Source: Microbulbifer salipaludis (GTDB taxonomy: Bacteria > Pseudomonadota > Gammaproteobacteria > Pseudomonadales > Cellvibrionaceae). From it: a DNA stretch of 64,000 bases. The stretch is from positions 1,860,001 to 1,924,000 of the forward strand of contig NZ_JAEKJR010000002.1 in assembly GCF_017303155.1 (NCBI RefSeq). The letters are read 5' to 3'. Of this stretch, positions 27,627 through 37,262 are shown piece after piece (position 1 is the stretch's first letter; every line of letters starts with the position of its first letter). A program made the translations under genes and the position numbers. The notes below the pieces were generated by a model that worked only from the letters and a program-made list of their open reading frames with translations, did not search any database and was not told where the DNA came from.

Positions 27627-29198
27627 ATGGTTTATAAGAAATTTGCTGTTGCGATACTCGCAGCAGCTGTGGGGGCCTGCGCGCAAATGGAGCGTGCGCC
27701 ACAGTCCGCAACCAGCTCAGAGGTTGCGCCGGGAACCGATACCACTGCGAGTAGCTTCGACGCCATCAGCCAGAACATTATGGATGCCGCTGAACCCGCG
27801 CTTCCACCAAACGATATCTGGCAGCGACTCCGACAGAGGTTTTCCCTGGACCGGGAGCTCGATCGCCCCAAAGTAAAGGATTACGTCAAGTACTTCTCGT
27901 CCAACCAGGGCTATATGGCGCGCGTAACCGAGCGTTCCCGCCGCTACATCTTCCATGTGGCCGAGCAGCTCGAGCAGTCCAATGTTCCCATGGAATTTGC
28001 CCTGCTACCGATCGTAGAAAGTGCCTACGATCCGTTCGCCTACTCCCACGCCCAAGCTTCCGGAATGTGGCAGTTCATCCCAGCGACCGGCCGGTCTTTC
28101 GGGCTACACCAGAACTGGTGGTACGACGGTCGCCGCGATGTGGTCGAATCCACCCGCGCAGCCAGTGAGTACTTCAACTACCTTTCTGCAAAATTTGATG
28201 GAGACTGGCTACTGGTGCTCGCGGCCTACAATGCCGGGGAAGGAACCGTGCGCCGCGCCATGGAGCGCAACCGCCGCAAAGGCAAGGGCACCAGCTTTTG
28301 GGACCTGAAATTACCCCGTGAGACTCAGCGCTATGTTCCCCAGCTGCTCGCCCTGGCAGAAGTGGTTGCACGATCCGATCACTACCGGGTGCCCCTGCAC
28401 GACGTGGGCAACACCCCCTACTACACCGCTGTAAATGTGGGCAGCCAGATTGATCTCGCCCAGGCCGCGGAGCTCGCGGACGTAGAAATTGAAGAGCTGT
28501 ACCTGCTCAACCCCGGCTATAACCGCTGGGCCACCGACCCCAATGGCAGCCATCGCCTGCTGATTCCACAGGATAAGAGCGCACGCTTTATCGCCGAGCT
28601 GGAAAAGCTGCCTCCCGAGCAGCGGGTCAGCTGGCAGCGCTACCAGGTAGCCCGGGGCGACTCCCTTTCCGTGATTGCCCGCCGCTACGAAACCACCGTT
28701 TCCGCAATCCAGCAAACCAATAAGCTACGCGGCAGTAGCATCCGTGCCGGCCAGACGCTGCTCATCCCCAGTGCTTCCGGGCCCAGCGCTCAATACGCCT
28801 ACTCCATCGACCAGCGCGTACAACGCAAGCAGTCTTCCGGAAGCGGTAAGAAATCCAGCTATACCGTTCGCCCCGGCGACACCCTCTGGGGTATCGCTCG
28901 CTCGCTGGACGTAAAGGTGCGCCAGCTTGCCAGCTGGAACAGCATGGCTCCGGGAGACACGCTTCGCCCCGGTCAGAAACTGGTGGCCTACACCAAGGCC
29001 AATACGGGCAACGATACCAGCCGTACAACCCGCAAGGTTTCGTACCGAGTGCGCAATGGTGATTCGCTCTACCGTATTGCCAGAAAATTCAGCATCGACA
29101 TCAGCGACATCGTCCGCTGGAATAAAATCAGCAAGAACAGTTACCTCCAGCCGGGACAGCGGCTCACACTGTTTGTGGATAGCGCGTCGAACGGTTAA
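27627..29198 (+). CDS. mltD: Membrane-bound lytic transglycosylase D with three LysM domains
   Basis: A 523-residue predicted lipoprotein: lipobox AVGAC with Cys18. The SLT domain is about 105-290 with catalytic Glu131 (LPIVESAYDP), GMWQFIPATGR and AAYNAGEG. Three LysM peptidoglycan-binding repeats follow at about 340-382, 412-455 and 472-516. It cleaves the beta-1,4 bond of peptidoglycan to give 1,6-anhydromuropeptides. Placed between gloB and the ppiD cluster as in Pseudomonas. Confidence 0.95.
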   Translation: MVYKKFAVAILAAAVGACAQMERAPQSATSSEVAPGTDTTASSFDAISQNIMDAAEPALPPNDIWQRLRQRFSLDRELDRPKVKDYVKYFSSNQGYMARVTERSRRYIFHVAEQLEQSNVPMEFALLPIVESAYDPFAYSHAQASGMWQFIPATGRSFGLHQNWWYDGRRDVVESTRAASEYFNYLSAKFDGDWLLVLAAYNAGEGTVRRAMERNRRKGKGTSFWDLKLPRETQRYVPQLLALAEVVARSDHYRVPLHDVGNTPYYTAVNVGSQIDLAQAAELADVEIEELYLLNPGYNRWATDPNGSHRLLIPQDKSARFIAELEKLPPEQRVSWQRYQVARGDSLSVIARRYETTVSAIQQTNKLRGSSIRAGQTLLIPSASGPSAQYAYSIDQRVQRKQSSGSGKKSSYTVRPGDTLWGIARSLDVKVRQLASWNSMAPGDTLRPGQKLVAYTKANTGNDTSRTTRKVSYRVRNGDSLYRIARKFSIDISDIVRWNKISKNSYLQPGQRLTLFVDSASNG

Positions 29199-29253
29199 AA
29201 AATAGCAGACCATTTCCGCACACAACACCATCCCAACGTCTATCGAAAGGCAT

Positions 29254-29283
29254 AAAAAAACCGGCGAAAACGCCGGTTTTTTT
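29254..29283. terminator. Bidirectional terminator between mltD and ppiD
   Basis: A7-CCGGCG, loop AAAA, CGCCGG-T7. Perfect 13-bp stem with A-tract and T-tract on either side, so it works on both strands for the convergent genes. Confidence 0.9.
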
Positions 29284-29310
29284 ATTTCTGTTGCCCTCAG
29301 CAGGGAACGA

Positions 29311-31203
29311 TCATTCTGCCACAGCAGACAGCTCGATATCCGCCTTACTCGACAAGTAGCGTTGTACAGCGGCCAGCTCAGCGCTGCCCTGCATGGAAGC
29401 CAGCTGCTCCATCAGCGCCTCACGCTGCTCCTTACTCTGGCGAGAGAGGTCCCCCGCACGCACATCCCGGAGCTGCACCACAACGACATCACCGGTATTG
29501 AGAACGAACTGCTGCAGATTTTTCGCGCCAGGCTTGGGCGCATCCATACCGAAGACATGGTTCACCACCTCTCCGCGCGCACCGAACCCGCCCCGACGGG
29601 TTTTATCACTGGTTTCCAGAGTGAGCCCCTCTGCACTGGCGAGATCTGCCAGCGACTCGCCGGATTGAGCCTGCTCCTTAAGCGAAGCGGCCTTGCTCGC
29701 CAGCTGCTCACTGGCCTTGAGGCGTTTCAGACGCTCTACGATCTGCCCCTTCACTTCCTCCAGCGGCTTCACGCCCGCCGGCTTGTGCTCCACCACCTTC
29801 AAAACCACAGAGTGGTTTTCAGACAGATCGAGCACATCAGAGGTGTTGCCATCTTCCTTCACTTCCGGAGAAAACGCGGCCTCAATCACCTGACCCTCAG
29901 TAGTGATACCAGCACCACCCTGACGGGAGAACAGTGGCGACTTCTGCACGCGCACGCCCAGCTCTTCTGCCGGCCCGGCCAGTGATTCTGCGTTATACGC
30001 GAGGTCACCCAGGCGGCTGATAGCCCCGACGAACTCACGCTCTGCCTCGGCATTGCGCAAGCGCGCAGCAATAGCGGCCTTGCGCTCTTCAAAGCTCGGA
30101 GGCTCGGCATCCGCTACTTCAATCAGCTTGATAAAGTGTGTGCCCGCTTCTGTTTTCACCGCGCCTGACACTTCACCAACTTCAAGATTGGCCAAGGCAT
30201 CTTCGAACGCTTCTGGGAAAACATCACCACTGGTGAAGCCAACATCGCCACCCTCATCGCGGGAAACGAAGTCATCGGAGTATTCTTTGGCAAGCGCGGC
30301 AAAATCAGCACCGCCGGAAAGCTTCTCCTGAACCTGATCCACTTTTTCCTGCGCTGCTTCGTCATCGCCCTCAATCAGGATATGCGCAGCATGGCGCCGG
30401 ATATTCGCCTGGAAGCTTTTCACTTCCTGCTCGTATTGCGCACGCAGATCTTCTTCAGCGACATCGATATTCGCCGCAAACTGCTCGGGCGTCAGCTCGA
30501 TATATTCAATGGCAACCTGCTCCGGACGCTGGAAGTCCTGCTGGTTTTCATCGTAATAGGTCTGAACCTCAGCATCAGAAAGCTGGATATCCCCCAGCAG
30601 CGGAGCCGCCGAAAGCGTCAGATAGTCAAAGTCACGCTCTTCCATGGACACAGACACGACTTCCTCTGCCTCTGCACGGGTGGCAAAAGCACTATCCGCC
30701 ACGCTGCCAATGTACTGCTGCATGACCATTTCCTGCTCCAGCAGCTGGCGGAACCCTGTCGGGCTATACCCCATGCGGCGCAGGCCATTAAGGTACATCT
30801 GCTGATCGAACTGACCATTGACCTGGAAGCCCGGCATTTGCACGATTTCCCGGTCTACAGACGTCGGGCTCATGACCATGCCCCGCTCCATCGCGGCTTG
30901 CCGCATCACCGAGCTATTTACCAGCTGCTGCAAAACCGGGCCGCGAAGCTGCTCGTCTGTCAGCAGGTCTGCGGGTACGTTTTCACCATACTGGCTTTCA
31001 ATCATGCTGCGACGATTTTGGATCGCTCGCTGCAGGTCGAGATTGGAAATTTTTTCGCCGTTGACTTCGGCTACCTGGTCGGCAGAACCGCCACTGGCGC
31101 CGGTGAAGAAATCAATTCCACCGATCACCATGATAAATCCAAAGAACGCAGCGACGATAATCGCAGCTGTTCCTTTCAGGTTGTCGCGCATGGACTGAAG
31201 CAT
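29311..31203 (-). CDS. ppiD: Periplasmic folding chaperone / peptidyl-prolyl isomerase PpiD
   Basis: A 630-residue inner-membrane-anchored chaperone. The N-terminus MLQSMRDNLKGTA and one helix (about 12-34) are typical. The SurA-N-like helical region covers about 40-260, and one parvulin domain about 262-365 (HAAHILIEGDD, FAALAKEYSDD, GGDVGFTSGDVFPEAFEDAL). It assists folding of newly exported proteins near SecYEG. A GGAG ribosome site is about 10 nt upstream. Follows hupB in the lon-hupB-ppiD order. The parvulin domain of PpiD has little isomerase activity in E. coli; that cannot be judged here. Confidence 0.94.
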   Translation of the reverse strand: MLQSMRDNLKGTAAIIVAAFFGFIMVIGGIDFFTGASGGSADQVAEVNGEKISNLDLQRAIQNRRSMIESQYGENVPADLLTDEQLRGPVLQQLVNSSVMRQAAMERGMVMSPTSVDREIVQMPGFQVNGQFDQQMYLNGLRRMGYSPTGFRQLLEQEMVMQQYIGSVADSAFATRAEAEEVVSVSMEERDFDYLTLSAAPLLGDIQLSDAEVQTYYDENQQDFQRPEQVAIEYIELTPEQFAANIDVAEEDLRAQYEQEVKSFQANIRRHAAHILIEGDDEAAQEKVDQVQEKLSGGADFAALAKEYSDDFVSRDEGGDVGFTSGDVFPEAFEDALANLEVGEVSGAVKTEAGTHFIKLIEVADAEPPSFEERKAAIAARLRNAEAEREFVGAISRLGDLAYNAESLAGPAEELGVRVQKSPLFSRQGGAGITTEGQVIEAAFSPEVKEDGNTSDVLDLSENHSVVLKVVEHKPAGVKPLEEVKGQIVERLKRLKASEQLASKAASLKEQAQSGESLADLASAEGLTLETSDKTRRGGFGARGEVVNHVFGMDAPKPGAKNLQQFVLNTGDVVVVQLRDVRAGDLSRQSKEQREALMEQLASMQGSAELAAVQRYLSSKADIELSAVAE

Positions 31204-31345
31204 ATTCAGCTCCGAAATTTAACTCTATCAGTACAAATCTGGATCATTGCTTATTGTTGTTGCAGTGCGACAACGACTGTGTTGCCAGAGTCACACTGAA
31301 TACGGTCGATAACCGCTGAACCAGAAAAAATTCGACTTTTCAGAA

Positions 31346-31378
31346 ACAAAAAAGGCGCATCCAACTGATACGCCTCTT
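31346..31378 (-). terminator. Terminator of hupB
   Basis: Minus strand: GAGGCG ... CGCCTTTTTTTG with an interrupted stem (AGGCGTA / TGCGCCT), about 27 nt beyond the hupB stop. The T-run is strong and the stem moderate. Confidence 0.75.
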
Positions 31379-31404
31379 TGAAGCATTGCAGATTACAAAG
31401 CCTC

Positions 31405-31677
31405 TTAATTTACCGCGTCTTTCAAAGCTTTACCGGCCTTGAAATTAGGGATTTTAGCGGCGGCAATTTCAATGGGGTCGCCGGTGCGAGGATTGCGGCC
31501 GGTACGCGCAGCGCGCTCTTTGACAGCGAAAGTGCCAAAGCCAACCAGGGCAACCTGGTCACCTTTCTTCAGTGCATCGGTGATGCTGTCTACCATCGCG
31601 TCCAGCGCACGGCCAGCGGCTGCCTTCGGGATGTCGGCAGATGCGGCAATGGCTTCAATCAGTTCGGACTTGTTCAC
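31405..31677 (-). CDS. hupB: DNA-binding protein HU-beta
   Basis: A 90-residue nucleoid protein. Start [20 protein letters not shown], the beta-arm region with [18 protein letters not shown] and [15 protein letters not shown] all match HU. It bends and constrains DNA as a dimer. Start codon is GTG with GAGGG 7 nt upstream. It lies between lon and ppiD as in Pseudomonas. Confidence 0.97.
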   Translation of the reverse strand: MNKSELIEAIAASADIPKAAAGRALDAMVDSITDALKKGDQVALVGFGTFAVKERAARTGRNPRTGDPIEIAAAKIPNFKAGKALKDAVN

Positions 31678-32066
31678 GCTATATCCCTCTGTTCTTTATC
31701 TAGGTTTCTAGGTGTGTATGTAAGGTCTGTTGCTGCCCTGTTTTTACAAGGCGCAAAGGTGCATTTTTTTGCAATTAATCTTTGATCGCCCGCGGCTCCC
31801 CGCAGCGAAACAAGCCCCGTTTTATACCAACTGCCCGTTGGTGGGTCAAGGAACCATGCGGCTTTGCGGGGAGTTGGACACTTTTGAATCACTATTGTTC
31901 AGGCAGCGTCCGCCGAGATCATTTTTTAACCTGCTATCACGCAGGCTGCGTACTCTACGCGAATTTGCGCGGTCTATTCAATGGTTTTTTCACACCGACG
32001 AGCAGCCCGGGGAATAATTCTTCCCCGGACTGATCGGTGTAATGCGGTGTAATTTCAATCCAACGA
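31678..32066. other. Intergenic region hupB / lon
   Basis: 389 nt without a gene. It contains the hupB ribosome site and presumably its promoter (AT-rich stretch 31690-31790). An 8-bp perfect inverted repeat CCGGGGAA / TTCCCCGG with a 6-nt loop lies at 32007-32028, about 40 nt beyond the lon stop. That hairpin has no T-run, so it may be an mRNA 3-prime-end stabiliser rather than an intrinsic terminator. No small RNA can be argued from sequence alone. Confidence 0.45.
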
Positions 32067-34472
32067 TCAGTGGGTCTGGATCGATCGTTGCGAGCGCTCT
32101 TCCGCCTGCTTTTTCAGCGCAGAATACTCTTCGTCACTCAGTGGGCTGGGCATCTTTTCCAGAGCGTACTCCAAAACCTGGTCGATCCATTTCACGGGTT
32201 TGATCACCAGATCCTGCTGGATATTATCGGGAATATCCTTCAGGTCACGCTCGTTGTCCGCCGGAATCAGAACCGTCTTGATCCCCCCACGATGCGCCGC
32301 AAGCAGCTTTTCTTTTAGGCCACCGATACGCAGGACCTCACCCCGCAGGGTAATCTCCCCGGTCATGGCGACATCAGAGCGCACCGGAATGTTGGTCAAC
32401 ACCGACGCCAGAACCGTACACATGGCAATACCTGCCGAAGGGCCATCTTTTGGCGTAGCCCCCTCCGGCACATGGATGTGGATATCACGAGTTTCGTGGA
32501 AATCCGGGGGAATACCCAACGCCTGTGCCCGGGCGCGAACCACGGTCAAAGCCGCCTGGATCGACTCCTGCATGACGTCACCCAGAGAGCCGGTTTTGAT
32601 CACGCGCCCCTTGCCGGATACCGCAGAGGATTCGATCGTCAGCAGCTCACCACCCACTTCGGTCCAGGCGAGGCCCGTTACCTGACCGATCTTGTTCTCT
32701 TCCTCGGCACGACCGTAATCGAACTTACGCACACCCAGCAACTCTTCCAGCTGTTCAGGCTTTACCACCACTTTATTGGTTGTGGCCTTACGCACATGTT
32801 CGGTGACGACTTTACGACAGATCTTTGCCATCTCCCGATCCAGGCCACGCACACCCGCCTCGCGCGTGTAGTACCGAACCACATCACGCACGGTCTCGTC
32901 GGCAAGTTCCAACTCTTCCGGCTTTAACCCGGCAGCTTTGCGCTGCTTTGGAATCAAATAGCGCTGCGCGATGTTCAATTTCTCATCCTCGGTGTAACCG
33001 GGGATGCGGATGACTTCCATCCGGTCCAGTAAGGGCCCGGGGATATTCATCGAGTTGGACGTACATACAAACATCACATCAGACAAGTCATAGTCCACTT
33101 CGAGATAGTGATCGTTAAAAGACTTGTTCTGTTCCGGGTCGAGAACTTCCAACAGTGCCGACGCAGGGTCACCGCGGTGATCCATTCCCATTTTGTCGAC
33201 TTCATCCAGCAGGAACAGCGGGTTTTTGACCCCGACCTTGGAAATCTTCTGTACCAATTTGCCGGGTAGCGAACCGATATACGTGCGGCGATGGCCACGA
33301 ATTTCCGCTTCATCGCGCACACCGCCGAGCGCCATACGCACATACTTGCGATTGGTGGCACGCGCAATGGATTCACCCAGCGAGGTTTTACCCACACCGG
33401 GGGGGCCTACCAGACAGAGGATGGGGCCCTTGACCTTTTTCACCCGTTTCTGCACAGCGAGGTATTCGAGGATGCGCTCTTTCACCTCTTCCAGACCGTA
33501 GTGATCCTTGTTAAGAATCTCCTCGGCCTTGATCAGGTCGTGGCGCACACGGCTGGTTTTCTTCCAAGGAACACTGAGCATCCAGTCGATATAGCTGCGC
33601 AGTACCGAAGCCTCGGCAGACATGGGCGACATCATTTTCAGCTTGGCGAGTTCCGCGCGGGTTTTCTTTTCCGCTTCGGCCGACATACCGGAATCGGCAA
33701 TTTTCCGCTCAAGCTCTTCGATTTCGTTGGGCTCTTCGGTGATTTCCCCCAGCTCTTTCTGAATGGCCTTCATCTGCTCATTCAGATAGTACTCACGCTG
33801 GCTCTTCTCCATCTGCTTTTTAACGCGGCCGCGGATTCGCTTCTCCACCTGAATCAGGTCGATTTCAGAATCCATCAGGCCAAGAAGATGTTCCAGGCGC
33901 TCTTTTACACTTACCGTCTCCAGTAACTCCTGCTTCTGGGGAAGGTCCAGGGACATGTGTGCGGCAATGGTATCCGCCAGCCGCCCCGGCTCATCAATGC
34001 CCGACAGAGAGGTCATCACCTCGTTCGGCACCTTCTTACTGACGCTCACGTATTGCTCAAATTGGGACATGGCAGAGCGCACCAGCGCCTCGGATTCCGC
34101 CTCGGGGAGATCTTCGGACTCCAGCGAAGAGACACTGGCGCGGTAGTGGCCATCCCCCTCCTGAATCTCCTCGACTTTCACCCGATGCCCACCTTCAACA
34201 AGCACCTTGACGGTGCCGTCTGGTAGCTTGAGCAGCTGCAGTACGCTCGCAACAGTACCCACTCGATAGACGTCATCGGCACCAGGGTCATCCTCGGACG
34301 CCTGGCGCTGCGCCACCAGAAGCACCTGCTTATCGCTGCGCATGGCCTCTTCCAGCGCATCAATAGACTTCTCCCGCCCAACGAACAGCGGAATCACCAT
34401 ATGGGGATACACCACCACATCACGCAGTGGCAAAAGGGGGTATTCGTTCAAGGTCTCGGATGGCTGGTCCAT
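32067..34472 (-). CDS. lon: ATP-dependent protease Lon
   Basis: An 801-residue AAA+ serine protease (E. coli 784). An N-terminal substrate-binding domain (YPLLPLRDVVVYPHMVIPL, about 10-200) is followed by the AAA+ module. Walker A is GPPGVGKTS with Lys362, and Walker B is LLDEVDKM. The protease domain has Ser679 in KDGPSAGIAM, with the dyad Lys in KEKLLAAHRGGIKTV. It degrades misfolded and regulatory proteins. Start at 34472 has AGGAG 4-5 nt upstream and gives MDQPSETLNEYPLL. A sigma-32-like promoter is at 34579-34606. Confidence 0.97.
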   Translation of the reverse strand: MDQPSETLNEYPLLPLRDVVVYPHMVIPLFVGREKSIDALEEAMRSDKQVLLVAQRQASEDDPGADDVYRVGTVASVLQLLKLPDGTVKVLVEGGHRVKVEEIQEGDGHYRASVSSLESEDLPEAESEALVRSAMSQFEQYVSVSKKVPNEVMTSLSGIDEPGRLADTIAAHMSLDLPQKQELLETVSVKERLEHLLGLMDSEIDLIQVEKRIRGRVKKQMEKSQREYYLNEQMKAIQKELGEITEEPNEIEELERKIADSGMSAEAEKKTRAELAKLKMMSPMSAEASVLRSYIDWMLSVPWKKTSRVRHDLIKAEEILNKDHYGLEEVKERILEYLAVQKRVKKVKGPILCLVGPPGVGKTSLGESIARATNRKYVRMALGGVRDEAEIRGHRRTYIGSLPGKLVQKISKVGVKNPLFLLDEVDKMGMDHRGDPASALLEVLDPEQNKSFNDHYLEVDYDLSDVMFVCTSNSMNIPGPLLDRMEVIRIPGYTEDEKLNIAQRYLIPKQRKAAGLKPEELELADETVRDVVRYYTREAGVRGLDREMAKICRKVVTEHVRKATTNKVVVKPEQLEELLGVRKFDYGRAEEENKIGQVTGLAWTEVGGELLTIESSAVSGKGRVIKTGSLGDVMQESIQAALTVVRARAQALGIPPDFHETRDIHIHVPEGATPKDGPSAGIAMCTVLASVLTNIPVRSDVAMTGEITLRGEVLRIGGLKEKLLAAHRGGIKTVLIPADNERDLKDIPDNIQQDLVIKPVKWIDQVLEYALEKMPSPLSDEEYSALKKQAEERSQRSIQTH

Positions 34473-34578
34473 AAAACTCCTCTCGGCCTTCAAGCGGCTC
34501 ACGGCCACCAGTTTGGCGACTTATTCGTCATCGGGTGCATCCTGTGCCGGCTACCCGTGCGCGCCAGTTCAGTTCCTA

Positions 34579-34606
34579 ACTTGGGGGCAAGCCTCAGAAT
34601 AACAAG
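34579..34606 (-). promoter_or_regulatory. Candidate sigma-32 promoter of lon
   Basis: Minus strand: CTTGTTA (34606-34600), 13-nt spacer, CCCCAAGT (34586-34579). The sigma-32 consensus is CTTGAAA-N13-15-CCCCATNT. The match is partial but spacing is right and lon is a heat-shock gene elsewhere. It lies about 107 nt before the start codon. Confidence 0.4.
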
Positions 34607-34778
34607 CCCGCCCTCGCCGGCGCAGCAAAATTAGTTTAATTCAGGGGGCACGGAGATAGTCATGGAACATGCAAATTCCGCAGCAACCATATGTCATAGC
34701 ACAGAAATTTACGACAGGAGCACCCGGTTTGGATTAATGCGGGCTTTCACAGTGGGTCAAGCACAGAGCGGCAGGCAC

Positions 34779-34805
34779 AAAAAAGCCCCGGAACCGGGGC
34801 TTTTC
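34779..34805 (-). terminator. Terminator of clpX
   Basis: AAAAAGCCCCG, loop GAAC, CGGGGCTTTT; read on the minus strand the stem ends in a T6 run. It lies about 28 nt after the clpX stop and separates clpX from lon. The rest of the 360-nt gap (34473-34832) holds only the lon promoter candidate. Confidence 0.88.
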
Positions 34806-34832
34806 GGAGGTGAGCAACTTACACCGACGCGA

Positions 34833-36119
34833 TTACTCCTCGGGAGCCGCCTTTTGGGGTTGCTCCGCCTGCTCGTACACCAGGAGCGGTGCTGACTCGC
34901 CGTTAATTACGGCCTCATCAATCACCACTTTGGCCACATTGTCCAGGCTCGGGATATCGTACATGGTTTCCAACAACACGGACTCCATGATCGACCGCAA
35001 CCCGCGGGCGCCCGTTTTACGCTCCATCGCCTTGGAGGCCACAGCGTCCAGAGCATCGGGGCGGAAGTCGAGCTCCACACCCTCCATCTCAAACAGCTTC
35101 GAGTACTGCTTGGTCAGGGCATTGCGTGGCGCAGTAAGAATCTGCACCAGCGCCGCACGATCCAGCTCTTCGAGAGTGGCGGTAACCGGCAGACGCCCTA
35201 CAAACTCGGGGATGAGGCCGTAGCGGACCAGATCTTCCGGTTCGAGATCCAGCAAAACTTCACCGAAGTTGCTGGCGCCGTCTTTGGATTTCACCTCTGC
35301 AGAGAAACCGATACCGCCTTTTTCGGACCGGTCGCGAATGACCTTGTCCAGGCCCGCGAAGGCACCGCCACAAATAAACAGGATATTCGAAGTATCCACC
35401 TGCAGAAATTCCTGCTGTGGATGCTTGCGGCCGCCCTGCGGGGGTACCGAGGCAACCGTACCCTCAATCAGTTTCAGCAGCGCTTGCTGCACGCCCTCAC
35501 CGGATACATCGCGAGTGATCGACGGGTTATCAGATTTGCGAGAGATTTTGTCAATCTCATCGATGTACACAATCCCCTGCTGGGCTTTCTCTACATCGTA
35601 ATCACACTTCTGCAGAAGCTTCTGAATGATATTTTCAACGTCTTCCCCCACATAACCTGCTTCTGTCAGGGTGGTGGCATCGGCGATGGTAAAGGGGACA
35701 TTCAGCAGGCGCGCCAGGGTTTCCGCCAGCAGCGTCTTACCGCTACCGGTCGGGCCGACCAGCAGAATATTGGATTTCCCCAGTTCAACATCATCCTTGC
35801 CCTTCGCGCTCTTGCTGCTGCGCAAACGTTTGTAGTGGTTGTACACCGCTACTGCCAGCACTTTCTTGGCACGGGCCTGACCAATCACGTACTGGTCGAG
35901 GATTTCAGTAATTTCCTGGGGCGTGGGCAAGCGGGAATCGTCACCATCAACAGACTCCTGAACTTCCTCGCGAATGATATCTGTGCAGAGTTCGACGCAC
36001 TCGTCGCAAATGTAAACAGATGGACCCGCGATGAGCTTGCGTACTTCCTGCTGGCTTTTGCCACAGAAGGAACAGTAAAGGAGCTTGCCGTTGTCTTCTC
36101 CGCTGTTCTGATCAGTCAT
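34833..36119 (-). CDS. clpX: ATP-dependent Clp protease ATP-binding subunit ClpX
   Basis: A 428-residue AAA+ unfoldase. The zinc-binding N-domain has Cys16, Cys19, Cys38 and Cys41 (CSFCGK and CDEC). Walker A GPTGSGKT spans 122-129 and Walker [10 protein letters not shown] is at about 185. The C-terminal AAA lid contains the ClpP-docking IGF-type loop region (GGIGFSAEV, about 275). It recognises tagged substrates and feeds them to ClpP. Separated from clpP by 227 nt without a clear terminator, so partial co-transcription is likely. Confidence 0.97.
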   Translation of the reverse strand: MTDQNSGEDNGKLLYCSFCGKSQQEVRKLIAGPSVYICDECVELCTDIIREEVQESVDGDDSRLPTPQEITEILDQYVIGQARAKKVLAVAVYNHYKRLRSSKSAKGKDDVELGKSNILLVGPTGSGKTLLAETLARLLNVPFTIADATTLTEAGYVGEDVENIIQKLLQKCDYDVEKAQQGIVYIDEIDKISRKSDNPSITRDVSGEGVQQALLKLIEGTVASVPPQGGRKHPQQEFLQVDTSNILFICGGAFAGLDKVIRDRSEKGGIGFSAEVKSKDGASNFGEVLLDLEPEDLVRYGLIPEFVGRLPVTATLEELDRAALVQILTAPRNALTKQYSKLFEMEGVELDFRPDALDAVASKAMERKTGARGLRSIMESVLLETMYDIPSLDNVAKVVIDEAVINGESAPLLVYEQAEQPQKAAPEE

Positions 36120-36346
36120 CTATGTACTCCGTGGTCTGGCAGCCAGCCGAAATGCGGCGGCAAATTGGGTTCATAAGCAAGATGCGGCCTTTTGGCAGGT
36201 TTTTCAAGTTTTTTTAACCGCCCCGCTGGAAGTCGGGAAAACGGCAGTCTGGCGCTGGGGCAAAGGCCTCCCGAACCCAGAGAACAAGGCTCCGGGTTTA
36301 TCCGGGTTCTTAGGCCAATGATGCCCCGTTATCGGTTTTGCGGGGT

Positions 36347-36991
36347 TTACTGCCCCAGAGTCTGGCGACGGGCCAAAACTTCGTCCACCAGACCGTACTC
36401 TTTTGCCTCATCCGCGCTCAGGAACCGATCCCGATCGGTATCCCGCTCAATGTCCGCGACGCTGCGGCCAGTATGATGTGCCATCAGCTCATTCAGGCGT
36501 GCGCGGATTTTCAGGATTTCCTGCGCGTGGATATGAATGTCAGACGCCTGCCCCTGGGCACCACCACTTGGCTGGTGGATCATTACCCGGGAATTTGGTG
36601 TCGCATAGCGTTTACCTTCGGCACCCGCGGTCAACAGGAATGCACCCATACTGCATGCCTGACCGATACACATGGTGCTGACGTCCGGCTTGATGAACTG
36701 CATGGTGTCGTAGATGGACATGCCCGCAGTCACCGAGCCACCCGGTGAATTAATATACAAATGGATATCTTTGTCGGGGTTTTCCGCCTCAAGGAAAAGG
36801 AGCTGAGCAACAACCAGGTTGGCCATGTGATCTTCCACCGGCCCCACCAAGAAAATAACGCGCTCTTTCAGGAGGCGAGAGTAAATATCAAAAGAACGCT
36901 CCCCTCTCGCGGTCTGCTCTACCACCATCGGTACCAGGCCGCCGGTGGCGAGAATTTCTTTGTTGTTCAGGGAATTATCAATATATGCCAT
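36347..36991 (-). CDS. clpP: ATP-dependent Clp protease proteolytic subunit ClpP
   Basis: A 214-residue serine peptidase, assembling as a tetradecamer with ClpX. The catalytic triad is Ser114 (CSMGAF), His139 (IHQPSG) and Asp188 (DTDRD). The first 20 or so residues form the propeptide ([14 protein letters not shown] follows). Residues 80-86 hold the oxyanion loop (INSPGGSV). It lies between tig and clpX, the usual order. Confidence 0.97.
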   Translation of the reverse strand: MAYIDNSLNNKEILATGGLVPMVVEQTARGERSFDIYSRLLKERVIFLVGPVEDHMANLVVAQLLFLEAENPDKDIHLYINSPGGSVTAGMSIYDTMQFIKPDVSTMCIGQACSMGAFLLTAGAEGKRYATPNSRVMIHQPSGGAQGQASDIHIHAQEILKIRARLNELMAHHTGRSVADIERDTDRDRFLSADEAKEYGLVDEVLARRQTLGQ

Positions 36992-37227
36992 GGATACGGT
37001 GCTTCCTTTTTCGGCGTACAGGCGACTACAAAACGGGCGTGCTCAAAAAAGGCACAACCCTGAAAAATATGGTCATTCTGAGCTTAACTGCTCAGCGAAG
37101 ATAAAGCCAGTTGGGAGCAGCGAGATCAGAATGGGAAAGATCGGCAAGAAGGTGAGAGAAAACTGGTAGCCCTGAGCGGCGACTCATCGGGAGAACATCG
37201 CCGTGCCAGAAAAATGTACTGGCGAAT

Positions 37228-37256
37228 AAAAAACGGCCACCCTAGGTGGCCGTTTT
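37228..37256 (-). terminator. Terminator of tig
   Basis: AAAACGGCCACC, loop CTA, GGTGGCCGTTTT: 12-bp perfect stem with T-run on the minus strand, starting 7 nt after the tig stop. Between it and the clpP start is a 6-bp palindromic hairpin (CTGAGC / GCTCAG, 37078-37095) in the clpP leader. Confidence 0.9.
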
Positions 37257-37262
37257 CTGCAA

